Counted from the first letter of the stretch, positions 1-10,147 are shown. The stretch is 64,000 bases of DNA from Bradyrhizobium sp. WSM1417 (GCF_000515415.1 NZ_KI911783.1:4640392-4704391), one strand, 5' to 3'. The notes: generated from the sequence alone by a model not told the origin. Program-made: numbers and translations.

Positions 1-693
1 GGCGCCAAGGCTTACCAGGTCAGCGATGCCGTCATCCTCTCGGTCGGCGACAACGCCGACGTCGCGCATATCCGCCTGATGGACGATGCGCCTGACGCGG
101 TGAACATCACCTCGCAATTCGTCACGGTCGGTGCGAACACAAAGCTCAATTTCTTCAACATGACCACCGGTGCTGCGGTCAGCCGCCTGCAAGGCTTCAT
201 CACGCTGGCGGGCGAGGGCAGTGAGCTCTCCGTCAACGGCGTGAACCTGTTGCAGAAGACCGAGCATGGCGACACCACGCTGGTCGTCGACCACGCCGTG
301 CCGAATTGTGTGAGCCGCGAGGTCTTCCGTGCCGTGATCGACGACCGTGCCCATTCCGTGTTCCAGGGCCGCATCATCGTTCGTCCCGATGCACAGAAGA
401 CCGACGGCAAGATGATGATCCGCGCGCTGCTGCTCTCGGACGAGGCGGAAGCCGACAACAAGCCCGAGCTCGAGATCTTCGCTGACGACGTCTCCTGCGG
501 CCATGGCGCCACCGCCGGCGCGCTCGACGACAGCCTGCTGTTCTATCTGAAGGCGCGCGGCCTGCCGGAGAAACAGGCCCAGGCGCTGCTGATCCAGGCT
601 TTCGTCGGCGAGGCGATCGAGCAGATCGCCGACGATGATCTGCGCGAGCACGTGATCGGCATTGCCGAACGCTGGCTGGAGCGGCGCCAATGA
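1..693 (+). CDS. sufD: SufD, Fe-S cluster assembly scaffold subunit (5' truncated)
   Basis: This is the C-terminal part of SufD, which with SufB and SufC forms the cytosolic SUF scaffold that builds Fe-S clusters. The reading frame is open from the first base, so the true start lies outside the window; the internal Met at 79 is not the start. The visible part carries the beta-helix core typical of SufB/SufD (for example the stretch VFQGRIIVRPDAQKTDG) and ends with the conserved helical tail containing GLPEKQAQALLIQAFVGEA. It overlaps sufS by 4 bases (ATGA), which implies translational coupling. The identification rests on the family-typical C-terminal motif and on the sufS neighbour. Confidence 0.93.
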   Translation, partial: GAKAYQVSDAVILSVGDNADVAHIRLMDDAPDAVNITSQFVTVGANTKLNFFNMTTGAAVSRLQGFITLAGEGSELSVNGVNLLQKTEHGDTTLVVDHAVPNCVSREVFRAVIDDRAHSVFQGRIIVRPDAQKTDGKMMIRALLLSDEAEADNKPELEIFADDVSCGHGATAGALDDSLLFYLKARGLPEKQAQALLIQAFVGEAIEQIADDDLREHVIGIAERWLERRQ

Positions 694-1937
694 GCACGCA
701 TCCGGCAGTCAAGAACGGCTCTTACGACGTTGCGCGCGTGCGCCAGGATTTTCCGGCGCTGGCCATGCAGATCTATGGCAAGCCGCTGGTCTATCTCGAT
801 AACGCGGCTTCCGCGCAGAAGCCGAGCGCCGTACTCGATCGCATGACGCAGGCCTATACCTCCGAATACGCCAACGTGCATCGCGGCCTCCATTATCTCG
901 CCAACGCCGCGACCGAGGCCTATGAGGGCGGCCGCACCAAGGTGGCGCAGTTCATCAACGCTGCCCGGACCGAGGAAGTGATCTTCACCCGCAACGCGAC
1001 AGAGGCGATCAACCTCGTCGCCTCGTCCTGGGGTGAACCGAACATCAAAGAGGGCGACGAGATCGTCATCTCGATCATGGAGCACCACTCCAACATCGTG
1101 CCTTGGCATTTCCTCAGGGAACGCCATGGTGCCGTGATCAAATGGGCGCCGGTCGACGACGAGGGCAATTTCCTCATCGAGGAATTCGAGAAGCTGCTGA
1201 CATCGAAGACCAAGCTGGTCGCGATCACGCAGATGTCGAATGCGCTCGGCACCATCGTTCCGGTCAAGGACGTCGTAAAGATCGCCCACGCCCGCGGCAT
1301 CCCCGTGCTGGTCGACGGCAGCCAGGGCGCCGTGCATCTGCCCGTCGATGTCCAGGACCTCGGCTGCGACTTCTACGTCTTCACCGGCCACAAGGTTTAC
1401 GGTCCGACCGGCATCGGCGTGCTCTGGGCCAAGTACGACCACCTCGTCGCGATGCGCCCGTTTAACGGCGGCGGCGAGATGATCCGCGAGGTCTCGCGCG
1501 ACGTCGTCACCTATGGCGATCCCCCGCACAAATTCGAGGCCGGCACGCCGGCGATCGTCGAAGTCGTCGGCCTTGGCGCGGCGATCGACTACGTCAATTC
1601 GATCGGCAAGGAGCGCATCGCCGCACACGAGCACGATCTCGTCACCTACGCCCAGGAGAAGCTGCGCGAGATCAACTCGCTGCGGCTGATCGGCACGGCG
1701 CGGGGCAAGGGCCCGGTGATCTCCTTCGAGCTCAAAGGCGCGCACGCCCATGACGTCGCCACCGTGATCGACCGCCAGGGCATCGCGGTGCGCGCCGGCA
1801 CCCATTGCGTGATGCCGCTTTTAGAGCGGTTCAACGTCACAGCCACCTGCCGGGCGTCGTTCGGCATGTATAATACGCGGGAAGAAGTCGATCATCTGGC
1901 ACAGGCGCTGTTGAAGGCGCGGGATTTGTTCGCATGA
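690..1937 (+). CDS. sufS: SufS cysteine desulfurase
   Basis: This is a PLP-dependent class V aminotransferase-fold enzyme that takes sulfur from L-cysteine and feeds the SUF scaffold. At 415 aa it has the usual SufS length. The PLP lysine is K235 in FTGHKVYGPTG, and the persulfide-forming cysteine is C373 in RAGTHCVMPLL. That short loop is typical of group II desulfurases (SufS) rather than IscS. The ATG overlaps the sufD stop and the gene's own stop overlaps the next start, so the genes read as one operon. SufE is not visible here and may be encoded elsewhere. Confidence 0.96.
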   Translation: MSTHPAVKNGSYDVARVRQDFPALAMQIYGKPLVYLDNAASAQKPSAVLDRMTQAYTSEYANVHRGLHYLANAATEAYEGGRTKVAQFINAARTEEVIFTRNATEAINLVASSWGEPNIKEGDEIVISIMEHHSNIVPWHFLRERHGAVIKWAPVDDEGNFLIEEFEKLLTSKTKLVAITQMSNALGTIVPVKDVVKIAHARGIPVLVDGSQGAVHLPVDVQDLGCDFYVFTGHKVYGPTGIGVLWAKYDHLVAMRPFNGGGEMIREVSRDVVTYGDPPHKFEAGTPAIVEVVGLGAAIDYVNSIGKERIAAHEHDLVTYAQEKLREINSLRLIGTARGKGPVISFELKGAHAHDVATVIDRQGIAVRAGTHCVMPLLERFNVTATCRASFGMYNTREEVDHLAQALLKARDLFA

Positions 1938-2305
1938 GTGACACGGCCGAAATCAAAGCCAATCCAATGGAAACCCAGTCGGCGCTGCCGCCTGAGGAGA
2001 CCGAGCGTTTGACCACTGAGATCATCGCCGGGCTCAAGACCGTGTTCGACCCGGAAATCCCGGCTGACATCTACGAGCTCGGCCTGATCTACAAGGTCGA
2101 GATCAAGGATGATCGCTCGGTCGACGTCCAGATGACGCTGACGACGCCGAATTGTCCGGCCGCCGGCGAGCTGCCGACCATGGTCGAGAACGCGGTCGCC
2201 AGCGTCCCCGGCGTCGGCGTGGTCGACGTCAAGGTGGTCTGGGAGCCGGCCTGGACGCCGGAACGCATGAGCGACGAGGCCCGCCTCGTGCTCAACATGT
2301 GGTGA
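1934..2305 (+). CDS. SUF-associated DUF59/MIP18-family protein
   Basis: A 123-aa member of the DUF59 (MIP18/PaaD-like) family that accompanies suf operons and assists Fe-S cluster assembly or delivery. Family signatures are visible: DPEIPADIYELGLIY at residues 39-53, the conserved cysteine C74 in TTPNCPAAGELP, and the C-terminal WTPERMSDEARL. The start overlaps the sufS stop (ATGA). The exact biochemical step is not settled for this family, so the role as a cluster maturation factor is inferred from the operon position. Confidence 0.88.
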   Translation: MSDTAEIKANPMETQSALPPEETERLTTEIIAGLKTVFDPEIPADIYELGLIYKVEIKDDRSVDVQMTLTTPNCPAAGELPTMVENAVASVPGVGVVDVKVVWEPAWTPERMSDEARLVLNMW

Positions 2306-2368
2306 CGCGTAACCTTGGCTTTAGATCTTCGGCATTGAATTCGCTCGGCAACGGACCACATCACTGAC

Positions 2369-2779
2369 ATGACACAGATATCGTCGGGCTCGACACCAGC
2401 ATCCACTCCGAAGCCGCGGCGGCCGCGCCCGCAGGTGATGCGGCTGACGGACGCTGCCGCCCAGCGCATCAACGAGCTGACCCAGCGGGCCGATTCCGAG
2501 ATCGTCGGCCTGCGCGTCGGCGTCAAGAACGGCGGCTGTGCCGGTCAGTCCTATACGGTGGAATACGCCCATGATGTTCGTCCGACCGACGAGGTCGTCG
2601 AGGACAAGGGCGTCAAGATCCTGGTCGATCCGAAGGCCGTGCTGTTCCTGCTCGGCACCGAGATGGACTACAAGGCCGACAAGATGCAGGCCCAGTTCGT
2701 CTTCAACAACCCCAACCAGATCTCCGCCTGCGGCTGCGGCGAATCGGTCGAGCTGCGCCCGGCGCAGATCGACGGGTAG
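2369..2779 (+). CDS. sufA: SufA/IscA-type Fe-S carrier
   Basis: An A-type carrier of 136 aa that accepts Fe-S clusters from the SUF scaffold and passes them to apoproteins. The HesB/IscA core follows an unusual Pro/Arg-rich N-terminal extension of about 24 residues. The three cluster-binding cysteines are present: C57 in KNGGCAGQSY and C121/C123 in the ACGCGESV tail. It lies 63 bases after the DUF59 gene in the same direction and is probably the last gene of the suf operon, since an intergenic palindrome follows directly. Confidence 0.93.
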   Translation: MTQISSGSTPASTPKPRRPRPQVMRLTDAAAQRINELTQRADSEIVGLRVGVKNGGCAGQSYTVEYAHDVRPTDEVVEDKGVKILVDPKAVLFLLGTEMDYKADKMQAQFVFNNPNQISACGCGESVELRPAQIDG

Positions 2780-2786
2780 TTTTTCG

Positions 2787-2872
2787 GTCATTGCGAGGAG
2801 CACTTGCGACGAAGCAATCCAGACTGTCTCTGCGGCGACAATCTGGATTGCTTCGCTTCGCTCGAAATGACG
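2787..2872. repeat. Intergenic palindromic repeat, type A
   Basis: An imperfect inverted repeat. The left arm (about 2787-2823, GTCATTGCGAG... GAAGCAATCCAGA) matches the reverse complement of the right arm (about 2842-2872, TCTGGATTGCTTCG... AATGACG). The arms flank a GC-rich loop. It sits between the sufA stop and the TfoX-like gene and resembles the dispersed palindromic elements common between genes in Bradyrhizobium. It could also form a hairpin at the suf operon end, although there is no clear T tract. Confidence 0.75.
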
Positions 2873-2914
2873 GCGGTGGTATGAAGGCTGGCCTGCTCGC
2901 CCGAGAAGCCTGCC

Positions 2915-3370
2915 ATGGACCGCGAATTCCTGATCGACTTGTTCGCCGATTTCGGCCCCGTCGCCATCCGAAAAATGTTTTCCGGCTACGGCATCTCCGC
3001 CGACGGCATCAATTTCGCGCTGGCGTTGCGCGCCGGCCTGTTTTTGCGCGCCGACGAGGTGACCATCCCGGATTTTGAAGCGGAAGGCTCGAAGCCGTTT
3101 CAATACGCGACCCGCGCCAAGACCGTGGTGGTGAACTCCTACTGGGAGCTGCCCGCGCGCCTGTTCGACGATTCCGCGGAACTCGCGCAATGGGCGAGGG
3201 CGGCGCTCGCCGCCGCCCAGCGCGCCAAGCTGAAGAAGCGGCCCAAGGTCAAGGAGACGCCGAAGAAGGCGGTCAAGAAGCCAACGAACAAGGTCGCCAA
3301 GCCTGCGAAAGCGGCGAAGAAAGTCGGCAAGAAGAGCCCGGCCCGCAAGCGCGCCACGCGAAGGGCTTGA
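2915..3370 (+). CDS. TfoX N-terminal-domain protein with Lys/Ala-rich tail
   Basis: A 151-aa protein. Residues 1 to about 95 match the TfoX N-terminal domain (start MDREFLIDLFADFGPV, then RKMFSGYGIS and later TVVVNSYWELPARLFDD). From about residue 103 on, the protein is an almost pure Lys/Ala/Pro/Arg tail with repeated KKAVKK, KPAKAAKK and KKSPARKR units, like histone H1 C-termini. TfoX domains are linked to competence regulation in gammaproteobacteria, but that role should not be assumed here. The basic tail suggests nucleic-acid binding (inference). It stands alone, convergent with the fabA-like gene. Confidence 0.8.
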   Translation: MDREFLIDLFADFGPVAIRKMFSGYGISADGINFALALRAGLFLRADEVTIPDFEAEGSKPFQYATRAKTVVVNSYWELPARLFDDSAELAQWARAALAAAQRAKLKKRPKVKETPKKAVKKPTNKVAKPAKAAKKVGKKSPARKRATRRA

Positions 3371-3373
3371 GGT

Positions 3374-3904
3374 TCAATCCACGGCCTTGGTCAGACCAAC
3401 CCGCATGTCCTTGGCAGTGAAGACGCAGGTGCCGTCGGCAAGCACGCGACCGTCGGCAATTCCGAGCACCAGCTTGCCGCGCCGGACCATCCGCATGGCG
3501 ACCTCGTAGCGCACGCGTTGCGCGTTCGGTGTGACCTCGCCTGTGCACGCGACTTCGCCGACGCCGATGGCGCGGCCCTTGCCCGGAGAGCCCGACCAGC
3601 CCAGCCAGTATCCGACCATCTGCCACATGGCATCCAGCCCCAGAGACGCCGGCATCGTGGCATCGCCGCGAAAGTGGCAACCGAAGAACCAATGGCCGGG
3701 CGTGACGTCGAGCTCGCCGACGATATGGCCCTTGCCGAACTCGCCGCCGTCCAGGCTGATCTCCGTGATGCGATCCATCATCAGCATCGGCGGTGCCGGC
3801 AATTGCGCGTTGCCCGGGCCGAAATAGCCGCCCTCGCTCGATCTCAGCAGGTCGTCCCTGGTGTAGGACGGTTGCGGCGTGTGAAAATCATGCGGGTTGG
3901 GCAA
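3374..3904 (-). CDS. FabA-type 3-hydroxyacyl-ACP dehydratase paralogue
   Basis: A 176-aa hotdog-fold protein aligning along its whole length with FabA, the dehydratase/isomerase of fatty acid synthesis. The active-site His (H77 in FFGCHF) and Asp (D91 in LGLDAMWQ) are both present. It begins with a TTG codon, supported by a strong GGAGGA motif nine bases upstream; no in-frame ATG lies near. Two residues before LGLDA differ from the usual MPGC (here MPAS). No fabB lies next to it, unlike the usual fabA-fabB pair, so it is probably a divergent paralogue and its substrate is uncertain. Confidence 0.82.
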   Translation of the reverse strand: MPNPHDFHTPQPSYTRDDLLRSSEGGYFGPGNAQLPAPPMLMMDRITEISLDGGEFGKGHIVGELDVTPGHWFFGCHFRGDATMPASLGLDAMWQMVGYWLGWSGSPGKGRAIGVGEVACTGEVTPNAQRVRYEVAMRMVRRGKLVLGIADGRVLADGTCVFTAKDMRVGLTKAVD

Positions 3905-4012
3905 GACGATAAGTCCTCCGGATGCGCGCAGTCGGACGCCTCAAGACAGCGAGGGAGATGTCGTTCGTCAGGCCAGAATGTCAAGCGCAGGTGGCGGTGC
4001 GCGGGTTCGGCG

Positions 4013-5080
4013 TCACGCCACCCGGTTGTGCGTCTCGACCGCGAATTCCGGATCGGCCTCGCAGATCACGCGGTTGCGGCCGTTGCGTTTGGCGGCGTAC
4101 AGGCAGGCATCCGCGCGTTCGATCAGCGCGTCGGTGTCGTCGCCCTGCTTCAGCATGGAGACGCCGACGGAGATGGTGACGCGGCCGAGGATTTCGCCGG
4201 TGGACTTCTTTTTCAATTCCTTCGCCATCACCGCGCGGCGGATGTGATCGGCCACCGTGAGGGCCTGGCGCAGCGCGGTGTTGGGCAGCACGACCGCGAA
4301 TTCCTCGCCGCCATAGCGCGCGGTGATGTCCTGGCCCTTGATGGTCTGCTTCAGCGACAGGCCGACCAGCCGCAGCACCTGGTCGCCGGTGAGATGGCCG
4401 TAGGAATCGTTGAACGACTTGAAATGATCGATGTCGACCAGCAGCAGCGACAGCGGCTCGCCGGAGGTGAGCGCGCCTTGCACGGCCATGTCGATCATGC
4501 GATCGAAATATTTACGGTTGCCGAGCCCCGTCAGCGGATCGGTCAGGCTCTCGGCGCGGATCGCCTCCAGGCTCTGCTGGAGGTTGCTGATCTCGCTCTT
4601 CGACAGCGTCAGCCGGTCTTCCAGCGCCTTGTTGGTCTCGCGCATCTCGCTGGTCGAATGCAGCAGGGTCTCGACGATCGACTTGATCTGCTCGCGGCTC
4701 TCGGCCGATGAGAGCTTTTCGGTCGCGGCCGACAGGCTGGCATCGTAGGAGCCGGTCATCCCGAGCGCGTCGCCGAGGACCTTCATCACGTCGTCGATCT
4801 CGCCGATGACGCGCGCGCCGACCTTGTCGATGCGGTCGGTGGTCTTGATGTGGGAGAGGTAGGTCTCGTAGATCTGATCGAGATCGGCTTCGGTCAGCTT
4901 GCCGCTCCGCGCCAGCGTCTCGTTGATGATCTTGTTGAGCGGGGCGTTGTAGCCGGTGGCGTAGACGAACCAGATCTCGTAATTGCGGGGAATTGCGGTC
5001 TGCCGTAGCGATCGGATTTGACCGAGCGCTACCTCGGCGAACGCCATCGTGCGTTCGTGTTCGTCGAGCACCTTGACCAC
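4013..5080 (-). CDS. GGDEF-domain diguanylate cyclase
   Basis: A soluble protein of up to 355 aa that probably makes cyclic di-GMP. Residues 1-175 are helical, with PRNYEIWFVYATG near residue 31 and a coiled segment before the GGDEF domain at about 178-340. The active-site signature is GGEEF at 257-261. The product-inhibition site five residues upstream reads KGQD rather than RxxD, so feedback control may be weak. The frame opens with GTG at 5080; an ATG at 5047 is an alternative. There are no membrane segments or receiver domain. Confidence 0.88.
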   Translation of the reverse strand: MVKVLDEHERTMAFAEVALGQIRSLRQTAIPRNYEIWFVYATGYNAPLNKIINETLARSGKLTEADLDQIYETYLSHIKTTDRIDKVGARVIGEIDDVMKVLGDALGMTGSYDASLSAATEKLSSAESREQIKSIVETLLHSTSEMRETNKALEDRLTLSKSEISNLQQSLEAIRAESLTDPLTGLGNRKYFDRMIDMAVQGALTSGEPLSLLLVDIDHFKSFNDSYGHLTGDQVLRLVGLSLKQTIKGQDITARYGGEEFAVVLPNTALRQALTVADHIRRAVMAKELKKKSTGEILGRVTISVGVSMLKQGDDTDALIERADACLYAAKRNGRNRVICEADPEFAVETHNRVA

Positions 5081-5246
5081 GGAACATACCCCACAGCGAT
5101 CGGCGTGCCGTCGACCGCAGCAATACTTAAATTATGTTCGTAGGCTAACGGACGATCGTGAACGCCCCGTAAATATACGTCCACGAATACGTCCAGAAAA
5201 GTGCGCGCCAGCTCTATTTCAACCAAAGCCGGCCGCACATCGGGCT

Positions 5247-6833
<1,587 letters not shown>

Positions 6834-7040
6834 TGAGCCTCTGGTCGAAACCGCCGTTCGGAATCGAGGGTAATAAGGCTGTCGCGTTCCACCCCAAAAC
6901 GGCGCGCTCTCAAAGAAGCTGGGGGTGCTGACTCACGCGAACAAAGCGCCAAGCTCAGGAATCGCTCTTCGATACCGAGCCGCGTCGACCCGGAACATAG
7001 GCGGGAATCGGCCAAAGTCAATGGAGCAGCCGCGGGAAGG

Positions 7041-7061
7041 CCCTAAAAAACCTGAGGTTTT
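7041..7061 (-). terminator. Weak hairpin downstream of the AraC-family gene
   Basis: On the minus strand, AAAACC and GGTTTT pair across a 3-base loop, followed by further T residues, about 70 bases past the AraC-family stop codon. The stem is short and AT-rich, so termination is only a suggestion. Confidence 0.3.
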
Positions 7062-7131
7062 CGCTCAAATAGCGGGCGAGGCGGCAGTTTTTCCCCCAAT
7101 CCAGCGGACGGCGGAGCTGCCCAACCGTCGG

Positions 7132-8097
7132 CTAACGCCCTTCCGGACCCTGGGCGCGGAAGTCGCCGGGTGCCATCCCGTAGGCGGCGTTGAAGACCCG
7201 GTAATAGGTCGCGAGGCTGTCGAAACCGCAGGCGGTCGCGATGTCGGCGATCAACCGGTCCGGGGCTTCGCGCATCAGGCGGCGGCTCCGGTTCAGGCGT
7301 TCCTCCGTCACGGTTTGCGAAAAACTCTTGGCTGCGCTTTCGAACAGCATGTGCAGGTGACGGACCGACACGCCGAGAAGGTCGGCCACCATCGTTGGCG
7401 CCATATCCGGGTCTTGCAGGTGACGCGCGATGAGGCGTCGCGCCTGCGAGAGCCGGGCGATCCGCAGCGCGGCCTGCCCGAGGCGGCTGCCGGGCCGCAG
7501 GATGCCGCGCTCGATCAGCGCCAGATGGGCTAAAGCCTGGACGAGGGGGGCGGTATCGGCGGCGCCGTCATCACCCGCGGCAACCGTACCGAGATCGGCA
7601 AAGCAGGCGTCGAGCAGGGGCGCCAGGTTGGGATCATCGAACGTCCGGGGCGCAAGCTCGCGCACGCGCTTGTCCTGCGTGGAGAGGCCGCTCACGGGAA
7701 TCTTCAGGATCCGCAGGTGGAAGCCTCCCGCGCCCAGCGGCGCGGCGCGATAGGGCTGGTCGGTATGGCTGGTGGCGAAGCTGCCATTTGCGATCGTGAA
7801 GTCGCCGCCGCGCATGCCGCCGAACCAGGCGCCGCTGCCGAGCTGCTGATAGACGCAGAGGCTGTCGCCCGGCGCGTCAGCGATGTCGGTCATGCTGCGC
7901 TCGACCCCGTAATGGGAGGCCTTCAACTCGACCAGGCCGGCTCCGCCAAGCTGGCCCAGCGAGAATTCGCCGAAGAAATCCGCGCGCCGCTCGCGCTCGA
8001 GTTCGACGGTGACGCCGAACAGGCCCTTGGCGCGCACCTCGCGCCAAAAGTCGAAGCGGTCGTGCGGCTCGACCTCGTCGGTGCACCAGCGATACAC
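7132..8097 (-). CDS. AraC-family transcriptional regulator
   Basis: A transcription factor of 321 aa from the GTG at 8097, chosen because AGGGGA lies seven bases upstream; the frame is open further, to 8172. The N-terminal part resembles the AraC-type sensing domain (DRFDFWREV near the start). The C-terminal 100 residues carry two helix-turn-helix units, one around LGVSVRHLHMLF and the second with the family signature ACGFDSLATYYRVFNAAYG. The divergent neighbour on the other strand is the caspase-like gene, so it may act on that promoter, but its inducer is unknown. Confidence 0.85.
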   Translation of the reverse strand: MYRWCTDEVEPHDRFDFWREVRAKGLFGVTVELERERRADFFGEFSLGQLGGAGLVELKASHYGVERSMTDIADAPGDSLCVYQQLGSGAWFGGMRGGDFTIANGSFATSHTDQPYRAAPLGAGGFHLRILKIPVSGLSTQDKRVRELAPRTFDDPNLAPLLDACFADLGTVAAGDDGAADTAPLVQALAHLALIERGILRPGSRLGQAALRIARLSQARRLIARHLQDPDMAPTMVADLLGVSVRHLHMLFESAAKSFSQTVTEERLNRSRRLMREAPDRLIADIATACGFDSLATYYRVFNAAYGMAPGDFRAQGPEGR

Positions 8098-8307
8098 GGC
8101 GTCCCCTCGCTTCCAGCGGAATTGCCCACAAGAATTGACCGAGAAAAAGCAAATTCCGGTGGCATCTACCATAGGCTAGACGACAGACCTGAGTCCTCAG
8201 GGCTGTTGAACCAGCGATGTGGCTGGGCCGACTATCACATCAACGACGCGGTTCCCATGAACCGCTGTTCGAAGGAACCGGCGTGGGCCGTTCTTGAGGG
8301 ATTTTCG

Positions 8308-9822
8308 ATGACGCGTTGGCTTTTCAGAGTACTGGCGGCGCTTGGCCTCGCGGCCGGCCTCAGCGGTTTCGCGCTTCCCGCCTGTGCCGAGAAGCGCGTT
8401 GCGCTCGTCGTCGGCAACAACGACTACAGGAACGTTCCGAAGCTGCTCAAGGCGGTCAACGACGCCCGCACCATGGGCGATACGCTGAAGCAGCTCGGCT
8501 TCTCGGTGATGCTCGCCGAAAACCAGAGCCGGCAGCAATTTTCGGAGACGCTGCTCGCGTTCGATCGGACGATCGAGCCCGGCGACACCGCGTTCTTCTT
8601 CTATGCCGGCCACGGCTTCGAAATCGCAGGCCAGAACTATCTGCTGCCGACGGACGTGCCGGCGGCGACGGAAGGGCAGGAAGAGCTGGTGCGTGACGCC
8701 TCCATCCTGGCCGATCGCATCGTCGAGCGTCTCCAGAACAAAAAGGCGCGAACCTCGATCCTGGTGTTCGACGCCTGCCGCAACAACCCGTTCGAGCGCA
8801 AAGGTACCCGTGCCGTCTCCGGTGGCGGCGGGCTTGCCCCGATGGTGCAGCTGCCCGAAGGCGTGTTCTCGGTCTTCTCGGCCGGTCCGCGCCAGACCGC
8901 GCTCGACCGCCTCTCCAACGACGATGCCAATCCCAATTCGGTGTTCACGCGCACCTTCGCCAAGGAGCTGCTCCAGCCCGGCGAGAACCTGGTGCAGGTG
9001 GCGCAGCGTACGCGCCGTCTCGTCAGTGAGATGGCCGATACCGTCAAGCACAGGCAAGTGCCGGTCTATTTCGATCAGATGGTCGACGACGTCTTCCTCA
9101 GCGGCATCGCCAAGGATGCCGCCGCGCGCCCGGCCGATCCGCCGGCGCAGAAGCTCGCGGCGCTGCCGCCAGTGTCGGTGCCGCGCGTGCCGAAGGACGA
9201 GACCACCAACGCGCCGATCGCGAGCTTCTCGCGCCACAATGGCGGCTGGAGCGTGGTGTTCTCCTTTGCCGATCCGACCCTCGGCGTTTCCTGGCGCATG
9301 GCCGGCAATGGCGATTTCCGCGAAACCGGCTTCATCGATACGCTCGACCCGCGCACGCGCAAGAGGATGCCGAACCCGTCGATCGAATTGCCGCCGGACG
9401 CGCAGGCCGGCACCATCGAGGTCCGCTATGTCGACCAGTCCGGTGACATGCAGGGCCCGTTCCCGATCAGGTTCGATCCCGAAGCCGCGCTGATCCGCGA
9501 CCAGCGCAAGATCCTCGACATGACCGCGACGAGCTGGCTGTCGTTCCGCGAGTTCAACGGGCTGCTGGTCTACTACACGCACCTCGTGTCCTACCGCTGC
9601 GCCATCCGCGAGGTGCGCATCGGCATCGACACCGCCGTTCCGAACCAGGTGTTGAAGATGCCGGGCTGCGACATGCGCGATCCCAGCGCGATCAGCGCCG
9701 GCATGCCGCTCTACATGAAGCTCGCGCCGGCAACGCAGTTCATCTCGGTGGAGCTGACCTATCGCGACGGCAGCGTGTCGGAGATCAAGAGCTTCCGCAG
9801 CGCGAACCGCAGCAACAATTGA
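8308..9822 (+). CDS. Secreted caspase-like (peptidase C14) protein
   Basis: A 504-aa protein with a Sec signal peptide (hydrophobic core about residues 6-22, cleavage expected after PACA), then an ICE-like p20 caspase domain. The catalytic dyad is H102 in FYAGHGFEI and C157 in LVFDACRNNPF. The region after about 275 has no recognised family and is rich in beta-type sequence, perhaps a binding domain. The ATG at 8308 was chosen because the signal peptide begins there; the frame is open further upstream but that overlaps the AraC gene. Bacterial caspase homologues (orthocaspases) usually cut after Arg or Lys; the substrate here is unknown. Confidence 0.9.
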   Translation: MTRWLFRVLAALGLAAGLSGFALPACAEKRVALVVGNNDYRNVPKLLKAVNDARTMGDTLKQLGFSVMLAENQSRQQFSETLLAFDRTIEPGDTAFFFYAGHGFEIAGQNYLLPTDVPAATEGQEELVRDASILADRIVERLQNKKARTSILVFDACRNNPFERKGTRAVSGGGGLAPMVQLPEGVFSVFSAGPRQTALDRLSNDDANPNSVFTRTFAKELLQPGENLVQVAQRTRRLVSEMADTVKHRQVPVYFDQMVDDVFLSGIAKDAAARPADPPAQKLAALPPVSVPRVPKDETTNAPIASFSRHNGGWSVVFSFADPTLGVSWRMAGNGDFRETGFIDTLDPRTRKRMPNPSIELPPDAQAGTIEVRYVDQSGDMQGPFPIRFDPEAALIRDQRKILDMTATSWLSFREFNGLLVYYTHLVSYRCAIREVRIGIDTAVPNQVLKMPGCDMRDPSAISAGMPLYMKLAPATQFISVELTYRDGSVSEIKSFRSANRSNN

Positions 9823-9894
9823 TGGGGCGGCCGAAGGCGTCGCGCGCGCTTCTTGTTACCCGCGGCGCTTCCTGATGAAGCTCTTGAGCTTCTC

Positions 9895-10029
9895 CTACTC
9901 CTCGTACGGATAGCCGTTCCGTTCGATGCGCACCGGCGCAAGCGGCGGCCTGCGCGGTGCGATCATGATCAAGACGAAAAGCACGTTGATCAGGATCCAG
10001 ACGCCGAGCAGTATGAGGATTGTCTGCAC
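9895..10029 (-). CDS. Small single-pass membrane protein, 44 aa
   Basis: A short gene with a GTG start at 10029 and an AGGA motif eight bases upstream. The predicted product begins VQTILILLGVWILINV, has one hydrophobic segment at about residues 3-24, and then a short Pro/Arg-rich cytosolic tail ending NGYPYEE. It lies in the otherwise empty space between the caspase-like gene and the monooxygenase. Support is the good ribosome site plus a clean membrane-anchor pattern; the function is unknown. Confidence 0.6.
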   Translation of the reverse strand: MQTILILLGVWILINVLFVLIMIAPRRPPLAPVRIERNGYPYEE

Positions 10030-10147
10030 TGCAATTTCCTGAATGAGTCGGAATTGGCGTAAAGGCTAACGGCCATTCACAACCGCGGCAAATGAATCTT
10101 GCTTGCTGCACTGCACAGAACCTTGACCCCAAAATGAGAACCCGGCC

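Noticed and set aside
543..1805. Long open frame (420 codons) on the minus strand, antisense to sufD/sufS
   Set aside because: It lacks a recognisable domain and lies fully across two well-supported genes; such frames are common in GC-rich genomes because third codon positions are biased.
3518..4711. Plus-strand frame of 397 codons over the fabA-like and diguanylate cyclase genes
   Set aside because: It is antisense to two genes with clear catalytic motifs and shows no family of its own.
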